Positions 15,856 to 25,080 of a DNA stretch of 64,000 bases are shown here, piece after piece. Where the stretch lies: positions 310,001-374,000 of the forward strand of contig CAVPGJ010000005.1 of the NCBI GenBank assembly GCA_963704005.1, given 5' to 3'. Position numbers and translations under genes: made by a program. The notes under the pieces are model-generated. The model saw nothing but the letters and a program-made list of their open reading frames with translations. It was not told the DNA's origin and ran no database searches. How positions within the stretch are numbered: the stretch's first letter is position 1; each line of letters begins with the position of its first letter. The DNA is from AC-32 sp963704005 (GTDB lineage: Bacteria; Actinomycetota; Thermoleophilia; Gaiellales; Gaiellaceae).

Positions 15856-17356
15856 ACCGCCAGATCGCCCGGCTCGCGCTGCTCGGCCTGGTGCTGATCG
15901 CCTCGCTGATCGTCGGCACGACCTACTGGCAGACGTGGGCCTCGGCCGGGCTCGCGGACAAGCAGGACAACGCGATCCAGGTCGTCGCCCAGCTCTCGGT
16001 CAAGCGCGGGAAGATCCGCGGCGGCGAACGGCCAGATCCTCGCCACCAACCGCCGCAAGCGCGTCGGGGGGCAGACGCTCTACTTCCGCCGGTACCCGCA
16101 GGGCGGGCTCTACGCGCCGGTCGTCGGCTACTCGACCCAGTCGCGCTCCCGCGCCGGGCTCGAGGAGTCGGAGAACGACTACCTGACCGGCTCGAACACG
16201 AGCCTGAAGACCGTGGTCGACGGCCTGCTCAACAAGCTGCGCGGGGAGACGATCACGGGCAACGACCTCTGGCTGACGATCAAGCCGCAGGCCCAGCAGG
16301 TGGCGATGTCCCTGCTCGCGGGCAAGTGCGGCGCCGCGGTCGCGCTCGACTCGCGCACCGGCGCTGTGCAGGTGATGGCCTCGCGGCCGACGTACAACCC
16401 GAACCTGGTCGAGTCCAACTTCTCGAAGATCCTGCGCACCCGCGCGCCGTGCACCCCGGCCTCGCCGCTCGTGAACCGCGCGACGGCAGGCCTCTTCACG
16501 CCGGGCTCGAGCTTCAAGGTCGTGACCTCGACCGCGGCGCTCGACTCCGGCCGCTACAACGTCAACTCGCGCTTCGTCGACCGCGGCTACTGCATCGAGT
16601 ACGGCAAGCAGGTGCACAACTTCGCCGACCAGGGCCAGGTCGAGATCTTCGGCCCGGTCAACTTCCTGCAGGCCCTCGAGCACTCGATCAACGCGGTCTT
16701 CTGCCAGATCGGACAGGAGATCGGCGAGCGCTCGATCCTCAACGCGGCCAAGCGGTTCGGCTTCTACAAGCCCCCGCCGCTGGAGACGCCGTCGAACGAG
16801 CGGAGGCCGAGCGGTCTCTACGACCGCGCCAACCGCCTGTTCGACCCGACCGAGCCGCAGCAGGTCGACGTCGGCCGGCTCGCCTTCGGCCAGGGGCCCG
16901 CGAACGCCCACCCGCTGGTGACGCCGCTGCAGATGGCGATGGTCGCCGCGGGGGTCGCGAACCAGGGCGTCGTCATGAAACCGTTCGTCGTCGGCAAGGT
17001 GACCGCGCCCGACGGGAGCGTCATCTACCGCGCGCATCCGCACAAGTACAAGCGGGCGATGCGGCCGAGCACCGCGGCTCGCGCTGAACGAGATGATGCA
17101 GGCGGTCGTCACCGGCGGCACCGGCACCGCGGCGCAGATCCCCGGGATCAAGGTCGCCGGCAAGACGGGCACGGCCGAGACGGGCGGCCCCGGGACGCCG
17201 AACACGACCTGGTTCATCGCCTTCGCGCCGGCCGACGCGCCGCGAGTCGCGGTCGCGGTCGTGCTGCAGAACCAGACGGGCTCGGGCGGCACGACCGCCG
17301 CGCCGATCGCCAAGGCGATCATGGAGGCGTTCCTGGCAACCGGGTCGAATCCCTAA
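15852..17356 (+). CDS. pbpA: Penicillin-binding protein PbpA (class B transpeptidase), two apparent frameshifts
   Basis: About 500 residues once two extra bases are discounted. Residues 1-56 start in one frame (one transmembrane helix, about 7-27); the frame shifts in the GCGGCGGCG run near 16018-16024 and again near 17078-17084. The main body carries the active-site SxxK in TPGSSFKV, SxN in EHSINAVF, and after the second shift KTGT in AGKTGTAE, so all catalytic motifs are present. It crosslinks peptidoglycan with RodA. Both shifts are single inserted bases in GC-rich runs, most simply sequencing errors in an essential gene. It overlaps the rodA stop. Confidence 0.88.
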
Positions 17357-17373
17357 CCTCTGATGAGGAAGCG

Positions 17374-19302
17374 ATGGCCGTCTCGGACACGCTGATCGGC
17401 ACCGTCTTCGACGGGCGCTACAAGATCGTCCGCAAGCTGGGAGCCGGCGGGATGGCGGACGTCTACCTCGCCGAGGACCAGGAGCTCGGCCGGCGGGTCG
17501 CGATCAAGATCCTCAACGACCGCCACGCCGCCGACGACCAGTTCATCGAGCGCTTCCGCCGCGAGGCGAAGAACGCCGCCGGCCTCTCGCACCCGAACAT
17601 CGTCTCGATCTACGACCGCGGCGAGGCCGAGGGGACCTACTACATCGCGATGGAGTTCCTCGACGGCCGCTCGCTCAAGGAGCTGATCGTCGGCCGCGGC
17701 CCCGCGCCGGTCAAGACGGCGATCGAGTACACGCGCCAGATCCTGGCGGCGATCGGCTTCGCGCACAAGCACGGGATCGTCCACCGCGACATCAAGCCGC
17801 ACAACGTGCTCGTCGGCCCGGAAGGGCGCCTGAAGGTGACGGACTTCGGCATCGCCCGCTCGGGCGCGAGCCAGATGACCGAGGTCGGCTCGATCATCGG
17901 CACCGCGCAGTACCTCTCGCCCGAGCAGGCGCGCGGGGCGCCGGTCGACCAGACGTCGGATCTCTACTCGGTCGGCGTCGTCCTCTTCGAGCTGCTCACC
18001 GGCGAGGTGCCGTTCACCGGCGACACGCCGCTCGAGATCGCGATGAAGCACCTCTCCGAGCCGCCGAAGCCGCCGTCGGAGCTGCGGCCCGACGTGCCGC
18101 ACGACCTCGACCTCGTGGTCTTGCGCGCGCTCGCGAAGGATCCGTCGGACCGGTACCAGAGCGCCGAGGAGATGGACGCCGACCTCGAGCGCGTGCTTAA
18201 GGGCCTCCCCGTCGGCGACGACACCGCGGCGGCGGCGACCGCCGTCCTCGCGGGCGCCGGCGCGCTGGCCGCAGCGCCGACCTCGGTGATCGCGCGCCCG
18301 CCGGACGCGACCCCGCCTGGACGGGCGGCCCCGCCCGGCGCCACGCCGCCGGCCGGCTACTACGGCTACGAGGGGCCTCCACGCCGCCGGCGGCCGATCT
18401 GGCCCTGGGTGCTCTCGGTGCTGCTGCTGATCGCTGCCGGGGTCGCGGCCTGGTTCGCCTACACCAAGATCCAGGACCAGCTCAGCGCAAACAAGCCCGT
18501 CCCCGTTCCGAACGTGATCGACCTCAACGTCCAGCTGGCCAAGAACAAGCTGATCGACCACGGCTTCGTCCCCAAGGAGAAGCTGAGCTTCGACGACAAC
18601 GTGCCCAAGGGGGTCGTGTTCGACCAGAACCCGCCCGCCGGCTCCAAGCTCGTGAAGAACAGCCCGGTCCAGATCACCGTCTCGAACGGGCCGCCGCAGG
18701 TCCCGGTGCCGAACGTGATCGGCAAGAACCGCGACGACGCGGTCGCCACGCTGACGAACGCAGGGCTTACGTACACCGTCGTCTCGGTCCACTCGGCCAA
18801 GCCGCCTGACACCGTCACCGGGCAGTTCCCGCACCCGGGAACGAAGGTCAGGAAGGGCTCGAAGGTGCAGATCAACGTCTCCAGCGGCCTCCAACCGGTG
18901 ACCGTGCCCGACGTCGTCGGCCAGCCGTTCGACCAGGCCAGCGCGACGCTCCAGAACGCCGGCTTCGGCGTCAAGCGTACGAACGTGGCCAGCGACCAGC
19001 CGGCGGACACCGTCGTCTCGCAGAGCCCGTCGGGCAGCGCCACGCCGGGAGCCACGATCACGCTCAGCGTCTCCAAGGGCCCGAAGCAGACGACCGTCCC
19101 GGACGTGACGAGCCAGGACGAGACCTCGGCGACGGACGCGCTGCAGGCCGCCGGGTTCAAGGTTCAGGTCCAGCGTCAGGACGTGACCGACCCGAGCCAG
19201 GACGGGATCGTCATCCAGCAGACCCCCGACGGCGGAACGCAGGCGGACCACGGCTCGACCGTGACGATCGTGGTCGGCCACCTAAAGCCGCCGGCGCCGT
19301 GA
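17374..19302 (+). CDS. pknB: Ser/Thr protein kinase PknB with four PASTA domains
   Basis: 642 residues. Kinase domain at about 15-275 with LGAGGMADV, the lysine of VAIKIL (45), HRDIKPHN and DFGIARS. A long alanine/proline linker is followed by a transmembrane helix (about 345-367) and four PASTA repeats (about 380-637), each with a VPNV- or VPDV-type start and ending in V-SNG, V-SSG or V-SKG. PASTA domains bind muropeptides or lipid II, so the kinase senses cell-wall state and controls division. A longer frame joining it to pbpA exists only because of the pbpA frameshift. Ddl follows with a 4-base overlap. Confidence 0.96.
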   Translation: MAVSDTLIGTVFDGRYKIVRKLGAGGMADVYLAEDQELGRRVAIKILNDRHAADDQFIERFRREAKNAAGLSHPNIVSIYDRGEAEGTYYIAMEFLDGRSLKELIVGRGPAPVKTAIEYTRQILAAIGFAHKHGIVHRDIKPHNVLVGPEGRLKVTDFGIARSGASQMTEVGSIIGTAQYLSPEQARGAPVDQTSDLYSVGVVLFELLTGEVPFTGDTPLEIAMKHLSEPPKPPSELRPDVPHDLDLVVLRALAKDPSDRYQSAEEMDADLERVLKGLPVGDDTAAAATAVLAGAGALAAAPTSVIARPPDATPPGRAAPPGATPPAGYYGYEGPPRRRRPIWPWVLSVLLLIAAGVAAWFAYTKIQDQLSANKPVPVPNVIDLNVQLAKNKLIDHGFVPKEKLSFDDNVPKGVVFDQNPPAGSKLVKNSPVQITVSNGPPQVPVPNVIGKNRDDAVATLTNAGLTYTVVSVHSAKPPDTVTGQFPHPGTKVRKGSKVQINVSSGLQPVTVPDVVGQPFDQASATLQNAGFGVKRTNVASDQPADTVVSQSPSGSATPGATITLSVSKGPKQTTVPDVTSQDETSATDALQAAGFKVQVQRQDVTDPSQDGIVIQQTPDGGTQADHGSTVTIVVGHLKPPAP

Positions 19303-20315
19303 GCCGCCGAACCCGCGTCGCGGTGCTCCTCGGCGGGCGCTCCTCCGAGCACGAGATCTCGCTCGCCTCGGCCCGCTCGGTGCTGGAGGCGCTCGACCCG
19401 GAGCGCTACGAGACGGTCACGGTCGAGATCGGCCGCGACGGGCGCTGGGAGCTCGGCAGCGGCTCCGACGGCGGCTCGGTCGCCGAGACGCTCCCGGTCC
19501 CAACGGAGAAGGTGCCCGCGACGCTCGGCGAGGTGGACGTCGTCTTCCCGGTCCTGCACGGGCCCTTCGGCGAGGACGGGACCGTCCAGGGGCTGCTGGA
19601 GCTCGCCGGGGTGCCGTACGTCGGCGCGGGCGTGCTCGGCTCCGCGCTCGCGATGGACAAGGACGTCTTCAAGGCGGTGATGCGCGACCGCGGCATTCCG
19701 GTCACGCGCAACATCACGCTCAGGCGGGGTCAGACCCCGGAGAATCCGTTCGGCTACCCCGTCTTCGTCAAGCCGGCGCGGCTTGGCTCGTCGGTCGGGA
19801 TCTCGAAGGTCGGCTCCGCGGAGGAACTGCCCGCCGCGGTCGAGCTCGCCTTCCGGCACGACGAGAAGGTGCTCGTCGAGGAGTTCGTGGACGGGATCGA
19901 GGTCGAGTGCGGCGTGCTCGGCAACCAGGAGCCGCTGGCCTCGCTCCCCGGCGAGATCGTCTCGCACGGCTTCGGCGGCGCCGACTGGTACGACTTCTCG
20001 GCCAAGTACGACGAGGGCGGCATGGACCTGGTCGTGCCGCCGCGGCTCGAGCAGAAGACGATCGAGCGCGTGCAGGAGCTGGCCGTCCGCTCGTTCGTGG
20101 CCGGCGAGTGCGAGGGCATGGCGCGGGTCGACTTCTTCGTCCGCGGCGAGAGCGAGGTGCTGCTGAACGAGCTGAACACGATCCCCGGCTTCACCGCGAC
20201 GAGCGTCTACGCGAAGCTGTTCGAGGCCTCGGGAATCCCGTATGCGGAGCTCGTCGACCGCCTCGTCCAGCTCGCGCTGGAGCGGCACGAGCGCCGCTCA
20301 CGCCTCAGCTACTAG
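19299..20315 (+). CDS. ddl: D-alanine--D-alanine ligase
   Basis: 338 residues, ATP-grasp fold. N-terminal LLGGRSSEHEISLASA, then HGPFGEDGTVQGLLEL, MDKDVFK, the ATP-binding FVKPARLGSSVGISKV and the metal site LNELNTIPGFT are all Ddl signatures. It makes D-Ala-D-Ala for the peptidoglycan stem peptide. GTG start inside the pknB stop region; a ddl gene directly coupled to pknB ties precursor supply to the kinase operon. The stop overlaps the stop of the convergent kinase gene by 4 bases. Confidence 0.95.
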   Translation: MSRRTRVAVLLGGRSSEHEISLASARSVLEALDPERYETVTVEIGRDGRWELGSGSDGGSVAETLPVPTEKVPATLGEVDVVFPVLHGPFGEDGTVQGLLELAGVPYVGAGVLGSALAMDKDVFKAVMRDRGIPVTRNITLRRGQTPENPFGYPVFVKPARLGSSVGISKVGSAEELPAAVELAFRHDEKVLVEEFVDGIEVECGVLGNQEPLASLPGEIVSHGFGGADWYDFSAKYDEGGMDLVVPPRLEQKTIERVQELAVRSFVAGECEGMARVDFFVRGESEVLLNELNTIPGFTATSVYAKLFEASGIPYAELVDRLVQLALERHERRSRLSY

Positions 20316-21775
20316 CCGCGCGCCGTGACCTCGTTCACGTGCACCGACTCGTTCGACCCGAGGTCGGTGATCCAGACGACGTAGTAGCGCGCGTCGGCGT
20401 GGTTCAGCGAGAACTTCGTGCTCAGGCCGACGGTCTGTGACCCCGAAACGTGCTGGAAGCCCCCGGACGGCGACGAGCTCGCCTCGATCAGCGCTGTGAA
20501 TCCCGGCGTGGTGGAGGTGACGGTCAGCTGCGAGAGCTTCCGCGTCCTCCCGGCATCGAGGAGCAGGCCGACCCCGGGCTTGCCGATCGCGCTCAGCGGG
20601 CTCCGGTAGTGCTCCGTCTCCCAGAAGGTGGCCTGCTGGCCGTCGGTCGCCAACTTCGCCTCGGGGTCGTGCTCGCCGCCTGTTCCGAAGGGGTCGTAGC
20701 CGCTCAAGCCGAGCAGCCGGACCGGTCCGCCGGTGCTGCCGTGGCCCTTGCCGACGCCGAGCGCCTTCTTGATCTCCTTGCGCGGCCCGTTGAACGCGAA
20801 GGCGGCCGCGAAGATCGCGGCCAGGACGGCGAGGCCCGCCAGCAGCAGGATCAGCGGCCAGATGCTCGGGCGCTCCGCCGGCGCTCGAGGCGGGCGCTTG
20901 CGGCGGCGCGGCGCGACGACGATCGTCTCGTCGGACGGCCCGGCGCCGTTGTGCGGCTCGGCGAGCGAAGCCTGCAGCTCGGCGGCGAAGGCGTCCATCG
21001 ACGGAAAGCGGTCGCGCGGGCTCTTCGCGAGCGCGCGGCGAACGGCGGCGTCCAGGCGAGGCGAGACGTCCGGCCGGCGCTCGCGCACGCTGGGAACCGG
21101 CTCGTTGATGTGCTGCATGGCGACCGCGACGAAGTTGTCGCCCGTGAAGGGCACCTCGCCGGTCAGCAGCTCGTAGAGGACGATCCCGAGCGCGTAGATG
21201 TCGGTCTGGGCGGTCGCCTTCGCGCCGCGCGCCTGCTCGGGCGCGATGTAGTCGCTCGTCCCCATCACCGTGCCGGTCTGCGTGATCCCGCCCTGCACGT
21301 CGAGCGACCGGGCGATCCCGAAGTCGGTCACCTTCACCTCGCCGTCCTCGGGCAGGAGCACGTTCTGCGGCTTGACGTCGCGGTGGACGAGCCCGTGCTG
21401 GTGCGCGAAGGCCAGCGCTCGTGCGATCAACAGCACGAGTGCCACTGCATCGCGCTCGTCCAGCGGCCCCTCGCGGACGATGAGCTCCTTCAGGTTCTCG
21501 CCGTCGACGTACTCGAAGACGATGAACTGGCGGCCTTCCTGCTGACCGCGGTCGATCACCGTGACGATGTTCGGGTGCGAGAGCTGCGCAACCGCCCGCG
21601 CCTCGTGCCGGAACCGCTCGACGTGCGCGTCGTCGGCGCCGAACTGCTCGTGCAGCACCTTCAGCGCCACCGAGCGCTCGAGCAGGCGGTCGTGCGCCTT
21701 GTAGACGCTGGACATGCCGCCCGTGCCGACCAGCTCCCGGAGCTCGTAGCGTTCCGCGATCAGCTCGCCGACCAC
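20312..21775 (-). CDS. Membrane Ser/Thr kinase with extracellular discoidin-like domain
   Basis: 487 residues. Kinase domain at about 8-270 with VGTGGMSSV, VALKVL, HRDVKPQN, DFGIARS and YIAPEQA. One transmembrane helix at about 305-328. The outer part (about 345-487) has SGYDPFGTGGEHD, LATDGQQATFWETE, GVGLLLDAGRTRKLSQL and YYVVWITDL, a jelly-roll pattern like the discoidin/carbohydrate-binding-like domain at the end of mycobacterial MviN. It probably senses a sugar or envelope ligand rather than muropeptides. It is convergent with the pknB-ddl operon. Confidence 0.9.
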   Translation of the reverse strand: MVGELIAERYELRELVGTGGMSSVYKAHDRLLERSVALKVLHEQFGADDAHVERFRHEARAVAQLSHPNIVTVIDRGQQEGRQFIVFEYVDGENLKELIVREGPLDERDAVALVLLIARALAFAHQHGLVHRDVKPQNVLLPEDGEVKVTDFGIARSLDVQGGITQTGTVMGTSDYIAPEQARGAKATAQTDIYALGIVLYELLTGEVPFTGDNFVAVAMQHINEPVPSVRERRPDVSPRLDAAVRRALAKSPRDRFPSMDAFAAELQASLAEPHNGAGPSDETIVVAPRRRKRPPRAPAERPSIWPLILLLAGLAVLAAIFAAAFAFNGPRKEIKKALGVGKGHGSTGGPVRLLGLSGYDPFGTGGEHDPEAKLATDGQQATFWETEHYRSPLSAIGKPGVGLLLDAGRTRKLSQLTVTSTTPGFTALIEASSSPSGGFQHVSGSQTVGLSTKFSLNHADARYYVVWITDLGSNESVHVNEVTARG

Positions 21776-21803
21776 GACGAAAGTGTGCCCGTAAACCGTA
21801 GAG

Positions 21804-23126
21804 CTAAGCCAGAGAGGCGTCCAGCGCCTGCTCCCAGACGTCGAGCGCTTCGTCGAGCTCGGCGTCGGAGATCACGAGCGGCGTCAGCACGCGGATGCAG
21901 TTCGAGTAGATCCCGGCCTTGAGCAGCAGCAGGCCACGCGCGGCCGCGGCCTCGACGATCGCGCTGGCCAGGTCCGCCGCCGGCTCCTTCGTCCCGCGGT
22001 CGGTCACGAGCTCGATCGCGAGCATCGCGCCGAGGCCGCGCACGTCGCCGATCGCGTCCCAGCGTTCCTGCCAGGAGAGCATCCGGGCACGGATCGTCTC
22101 GCCGATCGCTGCGGCGCGCGCGCTCAGGTCCTCCTCCTCGAACACGTCGAGGACGGCGAGCGCCGCGGCCTGCGCGACCGGGTTGCCGACGTAGGTGCCG
22201 CCGATCGCCGAGTCGCCGGGGGCGTCCATGATCTCCGCCTTGCCAACGACCGCGGAGAGCGGCAGGCCGTTGGCGATCGACTTCGCGATCGTGACCAGGT
22301 CCGGCTCGACTCCGGCGTGCTCGATGCCCCACATCGCGCCGGTGCGCCCGTAGCCGGTCTGCACCTCGTCCACGACCAAAACGATCCCGTTCTCGTCACA
22401 GATCCTGCGCACGCCCTGCAGGAACTCCGGCGGCGCGACCACGAAGCCGCCCTCGCCCTGGACCGGCTCGACCACGATCGCCGCGACCGTCTCGGCCGCG
22501 ACCTGCGTGACGAGCGCGCGCTCGAGCGCCGCGAGCGCCTCCGCAGCCGATGGGCCTCGGTACTCGTTCGGGAACGGGACGCGGTAGACCTCGGGCGCGA
22601 ACGGCCCGAGCCCCGCCTTGTACGGGTGCGTCTTCGAGGTCAGGCTGAGCGCGAGCAGCGTCCGGCCGTGGAAGCCGCCCTCGAAGGCGACGACCGCCGG
22701 CCGGCCCGTGAAGGAGCGTGCGAACTTGATCGAGTTCTCGACCGCCTCGGCGCCGGCGTTGAAGAACGCGGCCTTGGCGGGCTTGCGCACCGGCGCGAGC
22801 TCGCAGAGCCGCTCGGCGAGCGTGACGTAGACCTCGTAGGGGACGATCGTGAAGTCCGTGTGCGCGAAGCGCGCGAGCTGCTCCTGCGCGGCCGCGACCA
22901 CCTGCGGGTGCGAGTGGCCGACGTTCAGGCAGCCGACGCCGCCGGTGAAGTCGATGAACGTGTTGCCGTCGACGTCCGTGACCGTCGCGCCGTGACCCTC
23001 CTCGACGACCACGGGGAGGAAGACCGACAGCGGGTCCGCGACGACGCGCTCCTTGCGCTCGAGGATCTCCCGCGACCTCGGGCCGGGGATCTCCGTCTTC
23101 AACTCGATCGACCGCGTGACCGCCAT
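21804..23126 (-). CDS. gabT: Class III aminotransferase, 4-aminobutyrate type
   Basis: 440 residues, PLP-dependent fold type I. FFNAGAEAVENSIKFA near 120, FEGGFHGRTLLALSLT near 148, VVEPVQGEGG near 223, LVVDEVQTGYGRTG near 255 and the lysine in TIAKSIANGLPLSAV near 282 match GabT-like 4-aminobutyrate:2-oxoglutarate aminotransferases. It would feed GABA or a related omega-amine into succinate semialdehyde and glutamate. The partner dehydrogenase is not next to it. Substrate assignment within class III is moderately secure. Tandem TGCATA motifs lie just upstream. Confidence 0.85.
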   Translation of the reverse strand: MAVTRSIELKTEIPGPRSREILERKERVVADPLSVFLPVVVEEGHGATVTDVDGNTFIDFTGGVGCLNVGHSHPQVVAAAQEQLARFAHTDFTIVPYEVYVTLAERLCELAPVRKPAKAAFFNAGAEAVENSIKFARSFTGRPAVVAFEGGFHGRTLLALSLTSKTHPYKAGLGPFAPEVYRVPFPNEYRGPSAAEALAALERALVTQVAAETVAAIVVEPVQGEGGFVVAPPEFLQGVRRICDENGIVLVVDEVQTGYGRTGAMWGIEHAGVEPDLVTIAKSIANGLPLSAVVGKAEIMDAPGDSAIGGTYVGNPVAQAAALAVLDVFEEEDLSARAAAIGETIRARMLSWQERWDAIGDVRGLGAMLAIELVTDRGTKEPAADLASAIVEAAAARGLLLLKAGIYSNCIRVLTPLVISDAELDEALDVWEQALDASLA

Positions 23127-23154
23127 ACGCTGACCTTACAGAAGCACGCGGCGG

Positions 23155-23185
23155 TTGTGCATACGTGCATAACGATCATGCATTA
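23155..23185 (-). promoter_or_regulatory. Candidate operator: tandem TGCATA direct repeats upstream of gabT
   Basis: On the plus strand GTGCATAC (23157-23164) is followed directly by GTGCATAA (23165-23172), and a third ATGCAT lies at 23178-23183. The site is about 30-55 bp upstream of the aminotransferase start, where a promoter would be. Direct repeats of this kind are used by MocR/GabR-type and Lrp-type regulators; no regulator gene is adjacent. Confidence 0.4.
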
Positions 23186-24349
23186 GGGGGTGAGCGCGTC
23201 GGGGGTGTAGACGCCCTCCGGATTCCAGAGCAGGAAGCCGTCCGTGTGGTGGGCGCGGGCGGCGGCGACCTGGAGCTCGACGTCGTTCAGGGTGTAGGTC
23301 CGGCCGAGCGAGAAGTCCTGCAGCCACGGCGTGATGCGCGTCTTGCGCCCCTCGAGCGCGCGCTGGAAGTCGGACAGCGAGCGCGAGACGATCAGGCCGG
23401 GCTGGTCGTCAGGCTGCGAGATCCCGAACTCGCCGGAGTTGTAGTGCGACGGGTAGACCATCGGGTAGACCGCGTCGACGTAACGCGAAAGCCGGCGCGG
23501 GAACTGGCCGATGCCGAGGTCGCGAGTGGCCGAGAGGCCGAAGACGTCCATCGAGACGCGCACCCCCAGTGGGTGGAGCCGGTGGACGGCGTACTGCGCG
23601 AAGGCGGGGATCGTCCAGCGCATCGCCTGCTGGCGCGCTCCGGGGTAGCGGATGATCGAGAGGTCGCCGTCGCTCGGGAAGCGCACGTAGTCGAACTGGA
23701 TCTCGTCGAAGCCGGCCTTTGCGGCCGCGGCGGCGATGTCGACGTCGTAGCGCCAGACGCGCCGGTCGTACGGGTTCGTCCAGCCAAGGCCGGCGTTGTT
23801 CAGCCAGAGCGAGCCGTCGCTGCGGTGCACCGCGAGGTCGGGGCGCTTCGTCGAAAGAACCGGGTCCTCGAAGGTGACGACGCGGCCGATCAGGTAGATC
23901 CCGTGCTCGTGCGCCAGGCGCGCGACCCGTTTCGCGTCGTAGTAGGGCGCCGAGGCGCCGATCGCCTGCGCCAGCGGCACGCTCGGGCGCTCGAAGCCGA
24001 CGCGGCCGTTCTCGTCCTTGACGTCGAGCTCGATCGCGTTCAGGCCCGGGATGACCAGGTACTGCCGGAGCTTCCCCGGCAGCGAGGCGAGGGCCATCGT
24101 GACGTGCACGCCGCGGATCTGGTCTGGGACGGGCGGGCTCCGGCGCGCACGTGCCGCAGGTTGTTGCGGCCCGGCCGCAGGGGCAGCCGCGTGCTTGCCG
24201 CCGCCGCCGACCGCGCGCGCGCCCAGCGCAACGCCCGCGGCGAGAGCGAGCAGGGCAGCGACGGCGACCGTCCGCCGGGTCCGAACCTGGCGCCTGCGCC
24301 GGGCTCGCCGGCGCTCGCGGGCTGCAGCGTTCCGGTCGGGCGCGTCCAT
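23183..24349 (-). CDS. Secreted putative glycoside hydrolase (DUF4015 family)
   Basis: 388 residues. After a very basic start comes one hydrophobic segment (about 27-45), giving a signal anchor. The rest is a TIM-barrel-like domain with RGVHVT, AIELDVKDENGRV, YLIGRVVTFEDP, FDEIQFDYVRFPSDG, VSMDVFGLS and YPMVYPSHY, which are DUF4015 features; the FDYVRFP strand probably carries the catalytic acid. The ATG at 24349 is chosen because the longer frame upstream runs through a dispersed repeat. Target glycan unknown. Confidence 0.82.
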   Translation of the reverse strand: MDAPDRNAAARERRRARRRRQVRTRRTVAVAALLALAAGVALGARAVGGGGKHAAAPAAGPQQPAARARRSPPVPDQIRGVHVTMALASLPGKLRQYLVIPGLNAIELDVKDENGRVGFERPSVPLAQAIGASAPYYDAKRVARLAHEHGIYLIGRVVTFEDPVLSTKRPDLAVHRSDGSLWLNNAGLGWTNPYDRRVWRYDVDIAAAAAKAGFDEIQFDYVRFPSDGDLSIIRYPGARQQAMRWTIPAFAQYAVHRLHPLGVRVSMDVFGLSATRDLGIGQFPRRLSRYVDAVYPMVYPSHYNSGEFGISQPDDQPGLIVSRSLSDFQRALEGRKTRITPWLQDFSLGRTYTLNDVELQVAAARAHHTDGFLLWNPEGVYTPDALTP

Positions 24350-24370
24350 CGAAAGGGTCAACAAGCATAT

Positions 24371-24452
24371 GGCGTCTCCGCAGGAGACGCCTGACAACGG
24401 CCGCACCGGCAAAGCCGGCACGGCCTCCCTGGTCGGCGTCGCAAGCGACCGC
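24371..24452 (+). repeat. Dispersed palindromic repeat, copy F, plus adjacent hairpin
   Basis: CCGGCAAAGCCGG at 24406-24418, spacer, then GGCGTCGCAAGCGACCGCC at 24434-24452. A perfect hairpin GGCGTCTCC-GCA-GGAGACGCC precedes it at 24371-24391. It fills the divergent spacer between the DUF4015 gene and dcd, and must lie in or next to both promoters. Confidence 0.7.
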
Positions 24453-24476
24453 CTTAGCGCTTCGTAGAATCGCCCA

Positions 24477-25040
24477 ATGGTTCTCTCCGACCGGACGATC
24501 CGCCGGCTGCTCGAAGAGGGGCGGATCGGCATCGACCCCTACGACGAAGCGCTGCTCCAGCCGTCGAGCGTTGACGTGCGCGTCGACCGCTTCTTCCGCG
24601 TCTTCCACAATGCGCGCTACCCGTTCATCGACGTCAAGGAGCCGCAGGAGGACCTGACCGAGCTGGTCGAGGTCGCCGACGACGAGCCGTTCATCCTCCA
24701 CCCCGGCGAGTTCGTCCTCGGCTCCACCCTGGAGCGGATCACGCTCCCCGACGACCTGGTCAGTCGCCTCGAAGGTAAGAGCTCATTGGGCCGGCTGGGA
24801 CTGCTGATCCACTCGACGGCCGGCTTCATCGACCCCGGCTGGGACGGCCACGTGACGCTCGAGCTCTCGAACGTCGCCAATCTCCCGATCACGATCTACT
24901 ACGGGATGAAGATCGGCCAGCTCTCGTTCGTCCAGCTCACGGAGCCCGCCGAGCGCGTCTACGGCGAGGGCTCCCTCGGCTCGAAGTACCAGGGCCAGCA
25001 GGGCCCGACGCCGAGCCGCTACTGGCAGAACTTCACCTAA
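24477..25040 (+). CDS. dcd: dCTP deaminase
   Basis: 187 residues, trimeric dUTPase-fold enzyme. MVLSDRTIRRLL, DEALLQPSSVDVRV, LGSTLERITLPDDLV, GKSSLGRLGLLIHSTAGFID and QLSFVQL are Dcd signatures; the SSLGR motif binds phosphates and the glutamate in VTLEL is expected to be catalytic. It converts dCTP to dUTP, or directly to dUMP if of the bifunctional actinobacterial type, feeding thymidylate synthesis. I cannot separate the two forms by eye. Confidence 0.94.
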   Translation: MVLSDRTIRRLLEEGRIGIDPYDEALLQPSSVDVRVDRFFRVFHNARYPFIDVKEPQEDLTELVEVADDEPFILHPGEFVLGSTLERITLPDDLVSRLEGKSSLGRLGLLIHSTAGFIDPGWDGHVTLELSNVANLPITIYYGMKIGQLSFVQLTEPAERVYGEGSLGSKYQGQQGPTPSRYWQNFT

Positions 25041-25080
25041 CGGTGGTGAGGAGAGCGCCTGCCTTGTAGCGTCCAGAGAA

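Noticed and set aside
16213..19302. Single open frame joining penicillin-binding protein and PknB
   Set aside because: The joining segment is out-of-frame pbpA; the true pbpA C-terminus with KTGT lies in another frame and pknB has its own ATG at 17374.
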